Origin: Saccharospirillum sp.
Lineage (GTDB): Bacteria; Pseudomonadota; Gammaproteobacteria; Pseudomonadales; Natronospirillaceae
Reading direction: 5' to 3'
NCBI GenBank assembly: GCA_018402545.1
Contig: JAGYIL010000002.1
Location: forward strand, 248,001 to 312,000
Length of the DNA stretch: 64,000 nt
Numbering within the stretch: position 1 is the first letter of the stretch; each line of letters starts with the position of its first letter. Positions 21,398 to 30,064 of this stretch are shown here, piece by piece. The notes below the pieces were generated by a model. The model worked only from the letters and a program-made list of their open reading frames with translations. It did not search any database and was not told where the DNA came from. A program made the translations under genes and the position numbers.

Positions 21398-22882
21398 TCA
21401 GGTGGTCAGCGTTCGTAACAGGTTGTTGTAATCTTCGTTGATGTCCAGGGTGGTTTCGCGCAATTCCCTGACCTTGCGACAGGCGTGCAAAACCGTTGTA
21501 TGGTCGCGGCCGCCAAAGGCTTCACCAATTTCCGGCAAGCTGTGCTGGGTCAGTTCTTTGGCCAGGGCCATCGCCACCTGACGCGGACGTGCAATGCTGC
21601 GACTGCGTCGTTTGCTGTGCAGATCCGATATCTTGATCTTGTAGTACTCAGCCACGGTGCGCTGAATGTTATCAATACTGACTTGTTTGTCCTGCAGCGC
21701 CAAGAGGTCTTTCAACGACTCTTTAACAAAGGCGGTATTGATCGCCGCCCCGGTAAACTGCGAATTCGCTACTACCCGTTTCAGAGCACCCTCGAGTTCC
21801 CGCACATTCGACCGGATCCTCTGGGCGATAAAGAAAGCCGCATCGGCCGGCAGTTTAACTCGCTGCTTTTCCGCCTTCTTCATCAGAATCGCCACCCGGG
21901 TCTCCAGATCTGGCGGTTCCACTGCGACGGTCAGGCCCCAGCCAAAGCGACTCTTCAGACGATCTTCCAGACCTTCGATTTCCTTGGGGTAACGATCGCA
22001 GGTAAGAATTACCTGCTGGTTCCCTTCGAGCAAGGCATTAAAGGTATGAAAGAACTCTTCCTGAGAGCGGTCTTTCTTGGCGAAAAATTGTATATCGTCA
22101 ATCAACAGAGCATCGAGACTTCGGTAAAACCGCTTGAACTCGGCCATGGCATTGAGCTGCAACGCCTTAACCATATCCGCTACAAAGCGTTCCGAGTGCA
22201 AATAAACCACTTTGGCGCCAGGGTTCTGATCGACAATATGATTACCAATTGCCTGCATCAGGTGGGTTTTACCCAGACCAACGCCTCCGTATATAAACAG
22301 TGGGTTGTAGGCACCCCCGGCGTTATCGGCCACCTGCTGACTCGCCGCCAGGGCGAGCTGGTTTGACTTGCCCTCTACAAAGGAAGCAAAGCTGAAACCG
22401 GGGTTCAGGTAACTTTGAAACTTGCCCTTGCCACGTTGAGAGCCCGTCGTTTGCACCGGCATCGGATCATTGTTCAGTCGCTCAGCCACAACGGAAGCGG
22501 GCTCGGTTGTTGACACCTGGCTATCAGCCTGAGCTGATTCCGGATCTACCAGGGAACCGGACTGAGCGTTGTTGTCGTTGCCGGTAGTGGCGGGTTGCTG
22601 CGGTTCCGGTGCACGCCGCGCCGGACGCGCCGGACGACCGGACCGGGCACTGACTTCTACAAGCACTTCCGCCCCGGTCGCACCAAACTGATTCATCAGT
22701 TCCTGAATACGGTGTAAATACTTGTCCCGGACCCAGTTACCCACAAAACGGTTGGGTGCCAGCAACACCAGCGCCTCACCATCCTGTCGATGGCTCAGGG
22801 GGCGGATCCAGGTATTGAACTGATGCGAGGGAACCTCTCCGCGCAGCAGGTCAAGACACTGTTGCCAGGCTGAATCGGGCAC
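21398..22882 (-). CDS. dnaA: Chromosomal replication initiator protein DnaA
   Basis: AAA+ initiator that binds DnaA boxes and opens oriC. 494 residues: domain I (1-80, [17 protein letters not shown]), a long Ala/Gln/Pro-rich linker domain II (about 85-160), AAA+ domain with Walker [10 protein letters not shown] and Walker B LLIDDIQF, and a C-terminal HTH with the signature [12 protein letters not shown]. Transcribed away from oriC. First gene of the dnaA-dnaN-recF-gyrB block. Confidence 0.98.
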   Translation of the reverse strand: MPDSAWQQCLDLLRGEVPSHQFNTWIRPLSHRQDGEALVLLAPNRFVGNWVRDKYLHRIQELMNQFGATGAEVLVEVSARSGRPARPARRAPEPQQPATTGNDNNAQSGSLVDPESAQADSQVSTTEPASVVAERLNNDPMPVQTTGSQRGKGKFQSYLNPGFSFASFVEGKSNQLALAASQQVADNAGGAYNPLFIYGGVGLGKTHLMQAIGNHIVDQNPGAKVVYLHSERFVADMVKALQLNAMAEFKRFYRSLDALLIDDIQFFAKKDRSQEEFFHTFNALLEGNQQVILTCDRYPKEIEGLEDRLKSRFGWGLTVAVEPPDLETRVAILMKKAEKQRVKLPADAAFFIAQRIRSNVRELEGALKRVVANSQFTGAAINTAFVKESLKDLLALQDKQVSIDNIQRTVAEYYKIKISDLHSKRRSRSIARPRQVAMALAKELTQHSLPEIGEAFGGRDHTTVLHACRKVRELRETTLDINEDYNNLLRTLTT

Positions 22883-23039
22883 AAACTCTCCGGAAGACGA
22901 TCAAAATAGAAGCCGCATTCTAACTTGCCCACACGCCACACGCCAGTCGCAGTCTTGTCGAAAACAGCGCTATCGACTCTGCTTTTCACAGACAGACAAA
23001 TGACCCAAATCCCGCTTTATTCGGGCCTTACAGAACATT

Positions 23040-23340
23040 TTTCGGTAAGAACCCCAGACGCGCAAAGTCTGTGAATAACCGGGCGCACAAGGCTGTGTGT
23101 AACCACAGGGACGGTTTTGTGAATAAATCATTGTGCATAAGTTGCCATGTTACACACACCTTGTTGACCGCTCATACCCAGGCCGTACCCAGGGAAGCCC
23201 TGACTTAATAGGTCTGTAACTCATTGTTTTATATAGATTTTTTACACTTTTAAACAGAAATCGGCTGCACTAATAAGTAACAACAAAGAACTAAACCTAA
23301 AACACTACATACCTATATAAATTCTTTAAGTGAAAACCCT
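23040..23340. other. oriC: Chromosomal origin of replication (oriC)
   Basis: The gap between dnaA and rpmH holds three exact DnaA boxes (TTATNCACA, on the minus strand) at 23070-23078, 23118-23126 and 23132-23140. One-mismatch boxes lie at 23094-23102 (minus strand) and 23150-23158 (TTACACACA, plus strand). An AT-rich stretch from about 23206 to 23335 follows and would be the unwinding element. Gene order (dnaA on one side, rpmH-rnpA-yidC-mnmE on the other) is that of Pseudomonas-type origins. The 150 bases next to dnaA (22883-23039) hold no gene and probably the dnaA promoter. Confidence 0.88.
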
Positions 23341-23421
23341 GAATAACATCAGACCCATTTCAAAGCAGTGAACCGGGATGAGCCGCTGTGAGACGGATAC
23401 TCACTGATTAAAAAATCGTCA

Positions 23422-23450
23422 TTGAATTACACCGTCAAAGTGATTAGAAT
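23422..23450 (+). promoter_or_regulatory. Promoter of the rpmH-rnpA operon
   Basis: TTGAAT at 23422-23427 and TAGAAT at 23445-23450 with a 17-base spacer. Transcription would begin near 23457, which puts both the ATG at 23489 (rnpA long frame) and the rpmH ATG at 23553 in the transcript. Confidence 0.7.
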
Positions 23451-23552
23451 CCGCCGTCCAAATTTAGGGGTTCGATCTCTTCCGGAAAATGGAAATTCGG
23501 ACCCGATGCCTAACGGAAGCACAGCTTCCCCCGACTCGGTGTGAGAACAGCC

Positions 23553-23687
23553 ATGAAACGTACTTTTCAACCCAGCGTCCTGAAGCGCAAGCGTACCCAC
23601 GGTTTTCGTGCCCGTATGGCCACAGCCAATGGCCGCAAGGTTCTGGCACGTCGCCGTGCTCGTGGTCGTGCTGCCCTGACGGTTTAA
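23553..23687 (+). CDS. rpmH: Large ribosomal subunit protein bL34
   Basis: Highly basic 44-residue ribosomal protein, [18 protein letters not shown] at the N-terminus and [12 protein letters not shown] at the end, nearly the bacterial consensus. It stands first in the rpmH-rnpA operon right after oriC. Its whole length is also open in another frame that leads into rnpA. The ribosome-binding site is weak (GTGAGAAC about six bases upstream). Confidence 0.97.
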   Translation: MKRTFQPSVLKRKRTHGFRARMATANGRKVLARRRARGRAALTV

Positions 23688-23692
23688 CCGGT

Positions 23693-24109
23693 ATTTCTCC
23701 GGAAAGCGCCCAGGAACCCGGTACTCACTCTGCACCGGGCTACGGACATCCTCGCAGTCACCGTTTGCTGACACCCGGGGATTTCCGTGCCGTTTTCGAT
23801 CAGGTAGCCGTCAAATCGGCTTGCCCCGAATTACTGCTTTTGTCCCGCCCTTCACAATCGGGGTCGGCTCGCCTTGGCTTTATTCTCGCCAAAAAGAACA
23901 TCCGCACGGCGGTAGCCCGAAACCGCATCAAGCGATGTGCCCGCGAAGTTTTTCGATTGCATTATGCCGACTGGCCACCGCTCGACATCATCCTCATGGG
24001 TCGAAAGGAACTGGGCCTGCTGACGCATGAGCAGTTGCACGAGCTGATTGATAAACAGCTCAGACGACTGACACGTCGCTGGCATAAGGCCGCGGCAGAG
24101 TCAGCCTGA
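23693..24109 (+). CDS. rnpA: Ribonuclease P protein component
   Basis: Basic protein partner of the RNase P ribozyme, which trims tRNA 5' ends. The recognisable part runs from SHRLLTPGDFRAVF to the end and holds the signature ARNRIKRCAREVFR. The start is unclear. In this frame there is no ATG or GTG between the rpmH stop and the domain. Candidates are an ATT at 23693 (given here, five bases after the rpmH stop), a TTG at 23765 that would cut off the conserved first strand, or an ATG at 23489 upstream of rpmH, which would give a 206-residue protein whose gene contains all of rpmH in another frame, as described for Thermus. Function sure, start not. Confidence 0.9.
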   Translation: MSPESAQEPGTHSAPGYGHPRSHRLLTPGDFRAVFDQVAVKSACPELLLLSRPSQSGSARLGFILAKKNIRTAVARNRIKRCAREVFRLHYADWPPLDIILMGRKELGLLTHEQLHELIDKQLRRLTRRWHKAAAESA

Positions 24110-24353
24110 AGCGTGATTACCGTTTTTGTCCTGCGGCCGGTATTTGGCTGGCAATAAACACCCTGTGCAGGTACCATTTCGGCGCTTTTTACACAGGAAG
24201 CGGGCGGATGTCGTCTGCCGTGTAGCTTCCTCAGCCTGAACCGGGCCACCACAGACTGCTCCCATCTTCATCCGACCCCTGGTGCGTTGGATATAGCGTG
24301 TTTTTGACAGTCAGGAATCGGTTCAGGGTTAATGATCTGACTGGAAATTGATT
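24110..24353. other. Gap between rnpA and yidC without an intact yidD
   Basis: In most gammaproteobacteria yidD lies here. All frames of these 244 bases are broken. A frame around 24208-24309 gives C-R-x-P-C-S and later HPTPGALD, faintly like the YidD CRFxPSCS and HPxxPGG motifs but too short. A TTGACA at 24304-24309 with a TTAATG about 19 bases on may be the yidC promoter. Confidence 0.45.
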
Positions 24354-26048
24354 ATGGATGTGCGCCGTATTGTCCTGATCGCGGGTTTGGCCGTGGTCTC
24401 TTACATCTTGGTCCTGCAGTGGTCGTCTGACTATTCCGGTGCGCCGCAGCAAGAGCAAACCGCCAGTTCGTCAGAAATGGCCCCTCTGGAAGTCCCTCAG
24501 TCCGAGGTTCCTTCTGATACCGCCAGTGCTGCCGCACCGGACAGTGAAGTGCCTGAAGCAGCGGGTGGGCCCAGCGCCAGCGCGGCTGCACCAGCAGCCG
24601 GTGGTGACGTGGTCAGACTGCAATCAGACGTGCTTGATCTGACCATTGACCTGAATGGTGGTGACGTCATCAATGCGGCCCTGCCTGAATACCCTGCTCG
24701 CGCCGATACGCCCAATGTCCCTTTCAGCATTCTCGAAAATCGTCAGCGCACTTACACGGCCATGAGTGGTCTGGTCGGGCCTGATGGCATCGACAGTGAG
24801 CAACGTGCGCGCTACCAGGCAGAGCAGAGCGAGTACCAGCTGGACGAGGGTACCGAGCAGCTTGAAGTTACCCTGGCGCACACCACCGACACGGGCGTTA
24901 CCGTTAACAAAATTTTCACGCTGACGCGTGGCAGCTACCTGATCGACATTCGTTATGAGATTCAGAACGGATCGGAACAGGCCATCACCACTAACCTGTT
25001 CGCCCAGCTCAAGCGTGACCGCTCTGATGATCCAAGCGCCGGTGGCCAGATTGGCATGGCGTCCTACCTCGGCGCGGCCATCACCACACCGGACGATCGT
25101 TACCGCAAGATTTCCTTTGGCGACATGGAAGACGAAACCTTCCGCATCACCCAGACGGGTGGCTGGATTGCCTTCTTGCAGCACTATTTCCTGTCAGCCT
25201 GGGTTCCGGCGACGGATCAGTCTCACAGCTACTATGCCCGTCAGCTCGCTAACGGCCTATACTACGCAGGCTTTCAGTCACCGGCGGTAACGGTAGCGCC
25301 GGGTGATACAGCGACCACCGCTACCCGACTCTACGTTGGCCCGAAAGATCAGGACGACCTGGCAACCATCGCCGAGCACCTCGAATTGACGGTCGATTAC
25401 GGCTGGTTGTGGTGGGCGGCCCAGCCATTGTTCAAACTGTTGCAATTCATGCACGGCCTGGTGGGTAACTGGGGCTGGGCGATTGTACTGATGACGCTGA
25501 CGGTCAAGATGGTTCTCTACCCGCTGACCGCTTCAAGTTACCGCTCCATGGCCAAGATGCGCAAATTTGCGCCGAAGATGACGCAACTGCGTGAGCAGTT
25601 CGGCGACGATCGCCAGCGTCTGGGTCAGGAAATGATGAAGATGTACAAGAAAGAGAAGCTGAACCCCATGGGCGGTTGTTTGCCGATCCTGGTGCAGATG
25701 CCAATCTTTATTGCCTTGTACTGGGTGCTGATGGAAGCCGTTGAACTGCGTCAGTCGCCGTTTATCTTCTGGATTGAAGACCTCTCGATTAAAGACCCCT
25801 ACTTCGTGCTGCCGCTGCTGATGGGCGCCTCCATGTTTGTGCAAATGCAGATGCAGCAGCAACCGAGCATGGACCCAATGCAGGCGCGGATGATGAAGTT
25901 CATGCCAGTGATCTTCACCTTCATGTTCCTCTGGTTCCCGGCCGGTCTGACGTTGTACTGGTTCGTCAACAACGTGACTACTATTGTGCAGCAGTACATT
26001 GTTAACCGTCAGTTCGAGAAAGCCGACAAGGCCAAATCGAGCAGCTGA
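24354..26048 (+). CDS. yidC: Membrane protein insertase YidC
   Basis: Inserts and folds inner-membrane proteins, alone or with Sec. 564 residues: N-terminal anchor (about 5-24), a Ser/Ala/Pro-rich linker (30-85), the large periplasmic beta domain typical of Gram-negative YidC (about 90-330), then the conserved core of five helices with [20 protein letters not shown] and the C-terminal [15 protein letters not shown] use the ATG at 24354; a TTG two codons earlier also exists. Its stop overlaps the mnmE start by one base (TGATG). Confidence 0.97.
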   Translation: MDVRRIVLIAGLAVVSYILVLQWSSDYSGAPQQEQTASSSEMAPLEVPQSEVPSDTASAAAPDSEVPEAAGGPSASAAAPAAGGDVVRLQSDVLDLTIDLNGGDVINAALPEYPARADTPNVPFSILENRQRTYTAMSGLVGPDGIDSEQRARYQAEQSEYQLDEGTEQLEVTLAHTTDTGVTVNKIFTLTRGSYLIDIRYEIQNGSEQAITTNLFAQLKRDRSDDPSAGGQIGMASYLGAAITTPDDRYRKISFGDMEDETFRITQTGGWIAFLQHYFLSAWVPATDQSHSYYARQLANGLYYAGFQSPAVTVAPGDTATTATRLYVGPKDQDDLATIAEHLELTVDYGWLWWAAQPLFKLLQFMHGLVGNWGWAIVLMTLTVKMVLYPLTASSYRSMAKMRKFAPKMTQLREQFGDDRQRLGQEMMKMYKKEKLNPMGGCLPILVQMPIFIALYWVLMEAVELRQSPFIFWIEDLSIKDPYFVLPLLMGASMFVQMQMQQQPSMDPMQARMMKFMPVIFTFMFLWFPAGLTLYWFVNNVTTIVQQYIVNRQFEKADKAKSSS

Positions 26049-27409
26049 TGTCCGACCGCGATACGATCTGTGCCCTGGCAACGCCACCCGGACGAGGTGG
26101 CGTTGGCATCATCCGGGTTTCCGGAACGGGCACAGCCGCTATCGCCAGGGCCATACTTGGTTACACCCCTCAGGTTCGGAACGCTCATTATGGCCCCTTT
26201 CTCGATGCCGACCAGCAACCGCTGGATGAAGGTATTGCCCTGTTTTTTGCCAACCCCCAGTCCTTTACCGGTGAAGACGTGCTCGAGCTTCAGGGCCATG
26301 GCGGGCCAGTCATTCTGGACTTGCTGTTGCAGCGGGTTATGGAGCTCGGCGCCCGCCTTGCGCGACCCGGCGAATTCTCCGAACGCGCCTTTCTGAACGA
26401 TAAGCTGGATCTGGCCCAGGCCGAGGCCATTGCCGACCTGATTGACGCCTCCTCCAGCGAAGCCGCCCGCTCTGCGGTGCGTTCCCTGCAAGGCGCCTTC
26501 TCCAAAGAAATCCACAGCCTGGTTGAGCAACTGATCTGTCTGCGTATTTACGTTGAAGCTTCCATCGACTTTCCCGAGGAAGAAATCGATTTCCTCTCCG
26601 ATGGCAAGGTGCAGTCGGACTTGGCGGCCATTATTGGTCAGCTGGACCGGGTGACTGAAGCGGCAAACCAGGGCAGCCTGATGCGTGACGGCATGACGGT
26701 GGTGATCGCCGGGCGGCCAAACGCCGGGAAGAGCAGTTTACTCAACGCCCTGGCCGGTAACGACCGGGCTATTGTGACTGACATTGCCGGCACCACTCGC
26801 GATGTACTGCGCGAACATATCCACATTGACGGCATGCCGTTACACATCATCGATACCGCTGGCCTGCGGGACACCCCGGATGCCGTCGAACGCATCGGTG
26901 TTGAACGTGCCTGGCAGGAGATCGAACAGGCCGACAGAGTCCTGCTCATGGTGGATGCGAGTGAAACTGATGCGACCGACCCGGCGCTGTTGTGGCCCGA
27001 TTTTGTGCATCGCCTGCCCGCCAACGCAGCAATCACCGTGGTGCGCAACAAGATCGATATTACAGAAGAATCCCCAGGTTTATCCACAGAGCAGTCACAG
27101 CCGGTGATCCGGCTATCCGCACGGGACCAGATCGGTCTCGACGCCCTGCGTTTGCACCTGAAACAACTGATGGGTTATGAAAGCGCCCGTGAAGGCGGAT
27201 TCATCGCCCGGCGTCGCCACTTGGAAGCCTTGCACCAGGCTCAGGCGTTTTTGCAGTCCGGTGAAGCCCAGTTACTGGGTGCGGCAGCCGGTGAGTTACT
27301 GGCCGAAGACCTGCGCCTGGCGCAAAACGCGCTCAACGAGATCACTGGTGAATTCACCTCCGATGACCTGCTGGGGCGGATATTTTCCAGTTTCTGCATT
27401 GGGAAATAG
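26048..27409 (+). CDS. mnmE: tRNA uridine-5-carboxymethylaminomethyl(34) modification GTPase MnmE
   Basis: With MnmG it modifies the wobble uridine of certain tRNAs, using tetrahydrofolate. 453 residues: N-terminal folate-binding domain (1-118), helical domain, inserted G domain with G1 [10 protein letters not shown]2 TTRD, G3 DTAGLRDT and G4 NKID, and the invariant C-terminal FCIGK. Coupled to yidC. mnmG does not follow it; a palindromic repeat and unrelated genes do. Confidence 0.98.
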   Translation: MSDRDTICALATPPGRGGVGIIRVSGTGTAAIARAILGYTPQVRNAHYGPFLDADQQPLDEGIALFFANPQSFTGEDVLELQGHGGPVILDLLLQRVMELGARLARPGEFSERAFLNDKLDLAQAEAIADLIDASSSEAARSAVRSLQGAFSKEIHSLVEQLICLRIYVEASIDFPEEEIDFLSDGKVQSDLAAIIGQLDRVTEAANQGSLMRDGMTVVIAGRPNAGKSSLLNALAGNDRAIVTDIAGTTRDVLREHIHIDGMPLHIIDTAGLRDTPDAVERIGVERAWQEIEQADRVLLMVDASETDATDPALLWPDFVHRLPANAAITVVRNKIDITEESPGLSTEQSQPVIRLSARDQIGLDALRLHLKQLMGYESAREGGFIARRRHLEALHQAQAFLQSGEAQLLGAAAGELLAEDLRLAQNALNEITGEFTSDDLLGRIFSSFCIGK

Positions 27410-27424
27410 CGAAGTTTGGCGGTT

Positions 27425-27693
27425 ACTCAAGGTTTAGAGTTCAGTTTGCTTGGGTGCCTATCGCCCGCGACGGCTACCGGTGGTACCTCTGTGGGGTCGG
27501 CGTGAATCCGTCCTGGCGGTCCGACGTCTCGGGCCTAGGCCGCAGGAGATGAATCCCATCCCTGGGATTCACCCTCCGGGCTCGCTTCGCTCATGCTAAA
27601 ACGCTCCTGGCGTTTTAGTCCCTGCTGCGGACTACCCCACAGAGGTACCACCGGCATCCGGCGCTCATAACCTACGAACTCGAAAACTTGAGT
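27425..27693 (-). repeat. Long palindromic element, copy B
   Basis: Outer arms 27425-27442 and 27676-27693 match at 16 of 18. Inner arms 27477-27496 and 27635-27654 are a perfect 20-bp pair (CCGGTGGTACCTCTGTGGGG). Compared with copy A three positions differ in the inner arm, each matched on the other arm. The core holds hairpins TGAATCCCA/TGGGATTCA (27550-27571) and CTAAAACGC/GCGTTTTAG (27596-27618); read on the minus strand it starts AGTCCGCAGCAGGGACTAAA. It fills most of the 320-base gap between the convergent mnmE and hydrolase genes. Confidence 0.87.
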
Positions 27694-27729
27694 TGGTTAT
27701 CCCCACAGGGTACTTAACCTTCCAAAACA

Positions 27730-28632
27730 TCAGCCAGTCGTCACACACCCTGCCAAATGCTCCCACACCTCCAGCGCATTGGTTTCATTCACCAGTTCAT
27801 GGCGGCCACCTTCGAACAAGCGGGTGCTGGCCAAATTAACCCCAGCGGCTTTGATCGCTTCTATATGTTTGCCAATACCCTTGCCGAATTCACCGACGGG
27901 ATCATCGGAACCAGACATGACATGTACTGGCAAGTCTTTGGGCCATTGGCGCGGGTCGATGGTGAGCAAACCGCCAATAAAATCGCTCCACAGCTGAACC
28001 GTGCAGTCGAAGCCGCAGTAAGCATCTTCCAGATAAGCATCGACCTGGTCGGTATCCCGGCTCAGCCAGTCATGGGTGGTGCGATTGGGTTTGAAGGCTT
28101 TGTTGAAAGCACCGAAGGTCATTTTAGTGACCAGCGGGCTCAGATGACGCGGGCCTTTTGCGGCTTTGATTGCGTCGACCATCAGTTTGGAGACCAACAA
28201 TTGCGGCCGGTTGATGCGGTTGGTGGCACAGAGGATAAGCCCCTGCAGTTTGTCGCCAAAGCGCTGAACATAAGCCTGGGCAATAAAAGACCCCATGCTG
28301 TGGCCAAATAGGGTCAGGGGGGCATCGGGTTCCAGTGAACGGGCGTAGTCGACGACCTGGTCGAGGTCGGTAATCACCTTGTTCCAGCCATCCTGATCGG
28401 CATAGTGGCCGAGATCGGCTTCGGGGCAGTCGTCGCTGTGGCCGCGATGCTCAATGGCCACGACCGCGATATCCCGGTTATTCAGCCAGTCGGCCAGGGG
28501 CGCGTAGCGGCTGGCGTGTTCTGCCATGCCATGAGCGATGACCAGCGTTGCTGTGGGTGTCCTCGGACGCCAGACCTTGACTGGAATGGCGTGACCATCG
28601 CTTGCCGTTAACCATTCTTCGAGATATTGCAT
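27730..28632 (-). CDS. Alpha/beta hydrolase (monoacylglycerol lipase/lysophospholipase type)
   Basis: Serine hydrolase of 300 residues in the serine aminopeptidase S33/lysophospholipase L2 group. N-terminal VIAHGMAEHASRY carries the oxyanion HG motif; the nucleophile elbow is GHSMGS near residue 114; the acid lies in MSGSDDPVG and the catalytic His in EGGRHEL near the end. Cytoplasmic, no signal peptide. It probably cleaves monoacylglycerols or lysophospholipids. A small DUF2256 gene lies 71 bases upstream on the same strand. Confidence 0.88.
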   Translation of the reverse strand: MQYLEEWLTASDGHAIPVKVWRPRTPTATLVIAHGMAEHASRYAPLADWLNNRDIAVVAIEHRGHSDDCPEADLGHYADQDGWNKVITDLDQVVDYARSLEPDAPLTLFGHSMGSFIAQAYVQRFGDKLQGLILCATNRINRPQLLVSKLMVDAIKAAKGPRHLSPLVTKMTFGAFNKAFKPNRTTHDWLSRDTDQVDAYLEDAYCGFDCTVQLWSDFIGGLLTIDPRQWPKDLPVHVMSGSDDPVGEFGKGIGKHIEAIKAAGVNLASTRLFEGGRHELVNETNALEVWEHLAGCVTTG

Positions 28633-28703
28633 AACCTGTACCCTGAGCCGCTATTAACCCCGCCAGAGTGTCATGCAGCCGGTATGACGTCCAGTATTCG
28701 TGG

Positions 28704-28868
28704 TTATCCGGCCGTATTGGCGTTCCTTTTCCGGGATCTTCGGCAACGTTCGCTGCAATATTTGACGGAATCCCAACAATCGGCCCATTTTTTACGCCAG
28801 CTAAAGGGGCGCTGGCACAGGGCGCAGTGTTTTTCGGGCAGATTGTGTTTGGCGGGAGTCCGTGGCAC
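28704..28868 (-). CDS. Small DUF2256 protein (zinc-finger-like)
   Basis: A 54-residue protein read from a GTG at 28868. It carries the DUF2256 pattern PEKHCALCQRPFSWRKKWAD, then CWDSVKYCSERCRR. Cysteines at 15, 18, 31, 38 and 42 could bind zinc, and Lys/Arg-rich ends suggest nucleic-acid contact. The function of the family is unknown; it is often found next to cryptochrome/photolyase genes, which are not visible here. An in-frame stop shortly before the GTG fixes the start. The ribosome-binding site is weak. Confidence 0.8.
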   Translation of the reverse strand: MPRTPAKHNLPEKHCALCQRPFSWRKKWADCWDSVKYCSERCRRSRKRNANTAG

Positions 28869-28940
28869 GGGTGATTACCGGGTAAGGATGTCAATCATCC
28901 TCTACGTTTGCGGCATGAATAAGGTTCAGTGATTGCAATA

Positions 28941-28962
28941 CCCGTACTGGCCGGGTTTTTTA
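28941..28962 (+). terminator. Terminator-like hairpin
   Basis: ACCCG and CGGGT around a seven-base loop, followed by six T on the plus strand. No convincing plus-strand gene ends before it. The rest of the gap 28869-29106 holds nothing I can name. Confidence 0.4.
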
Positions 28963-29106
28963 TACACAAAGGTAACGCACAGAGATATCGCCAGGCTTAG
29001 GGCTATTTCAGCCTTAATTTACCGGATAAACAGCAATAGTCCGATATTTTCTCCCCAGCCAATACCCAGCTCCTGCAATGGTTATACCCGGGTTATACAC
29101 AGGCTG

Positions 29107-29733
29107 TTACCGCTCACCCGAGGCGGGTTTGCGGGCCTGGTCGAGCAGAATGGTGTGGGCTTGCTGGTCGACCTTGGCTTTCAGGTAGGCCGCATTGTGC
29201 TGGTTGACGTAGACACCGGTATCCTGACGGTCGACCACCTCTATGCCGAAATCCTGCAACTGGCTGGCTTTGTGCGGGTTATTCGACAACAGGCGAATGC
29301 GTTTAATGCCCAGCGCCAGCAGCATTTCAGCCGCGGGTTTGAAATCGCGCATGTCGTGGGCGAAGCCGAGCATTTCGTTGGCGGTGTAGGTATCGATGCC
29401 CTTGTCCTGAAGGGCGTAGGCATCCAGTTTATTGTAAAGGCCGATGCCTCGGCCCTCCTGTCTCAAGTACAGTAAAACACCGCCCTGATCGGCCAGCAGA
29501 CGCTGGGCCTCGTGCAGCTGTTCGCCACAGTCGCATCGCTGCGATCCAAACACGTCACCGGTCAGGCATTCGCTGTGCAAGCGCACCAACGGGGTATCAT
29601 CCTGTTCGGGCGTGCCATACAGAATGGCCAGGTGTTCCTTGTTGTCACTGAGGTCATTAAAGCTTACAAAACGGGTGGGCACCGAGGCTTCACCCAGGGG
29701 AATAGTGACAGTGGCGCGTTGTTCGATGCTCAT
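29107..29733 (-). CDS. ribA: GTP cyclohydrolase II
   Basis: First step of riboflavin synthesis: GTP to 2,5-diamino-6-ribosylamino-pyrimidinone phosphate, formate and pyrophosphate. 208 residues with the zinc site CLTGDVFGSQRCDCGEQ, the catalytic region YLRQEGRGIGL with the nucleophile Arg, and NNPHKASQLQDFGIEV. It is the stand-alone form without the RibB domain. An ATG at 29769 would add 12 residues; the shorter form matches the family better. Confidence 0.95.
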   Translation of the reverse strand: MSIEQRATVTIPLGEASVPTRFVSFNDLSDNKEHLAILYGTPEQDDTPLVRLHSECLTGDVFGSQRCDCGEQLHEAQRLLADQGGVLLYLRQEGRGIGLYNKLDAYALQDKGIDTYTANEMLGFAHDMRDFKPAAEMLLALGIKRIRLLSNNPHKASQLQDFGIEVVDRQDTGVYVNQHNAAYLKAKVDQQAHTILLDQARKPASGER

Positions 29734-29769
29734 GGCGGTCTCTGGTAGTCGGTAACGGTCTGTGGTCAT

Positions 29770-30064
29770 GACCCGGCGGTACTTGGCTAATTTGGCGTAA
29801 AGGTTGGGTCAAAGGGTCCAATTAAAAGGTGATCCGGCAACGGCATTGCCGTGTAGGTTACAGTGTAACGCATTTGGTCAAGTGTCTGCGCCCGGGTGCA
29901 GCAAGATTGGTATTCGACCATTTTCTTTTGTTAACCGGTTTGCGGATGGCCCGGGTGAACCCCATAGTAAGTAACCAGAGTTCAAACCGGAAAACCGCGA
30001 AGGTTCGAAGGTAAGGTTCAAAGCTCGTTTTCATTTCAACAGCGATTAAGTCAGGAGTCTCATC
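29770..30064. other. Intergenic region before the renalase-like gene
   Basis: About 295 bases between the divergent ribA and flavoprotein genes. It holds an inverted repeat GTTACAGTGTAAC near 29857. A minus-strand frame 29858-30034 (58 residues starting MKTSFEPYLRTFAVFRF) looks somewhat protein-like but has no ribosome-binding site; I do not call it a gene. Confidence 0.3.

Noticed and set aside
24208-24309. Possible remnant of yidD
   Set aside because: Only two short motif fragments at the wrong spacing; reported as a gap, not a pseudogene.
28478-28894. A 138-codon minus-strand frame over the hydrolase start and DUF2256 gene
   Set aside because: Frame-shifted reading of two recognised genes.
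28627-28932. A 101-codon plus-strand frame ending before a terminator-like hairpin
   Set aside because: It is antisense to the DUF2256 gene, which has a clear family pattern; no homology in the plus frame.
29858-30034. A 58-codon minus-strand frame before the renalase-like gene
   Set aside because: Composition is protein-like but there is no ribosome-binding site or recognised family.
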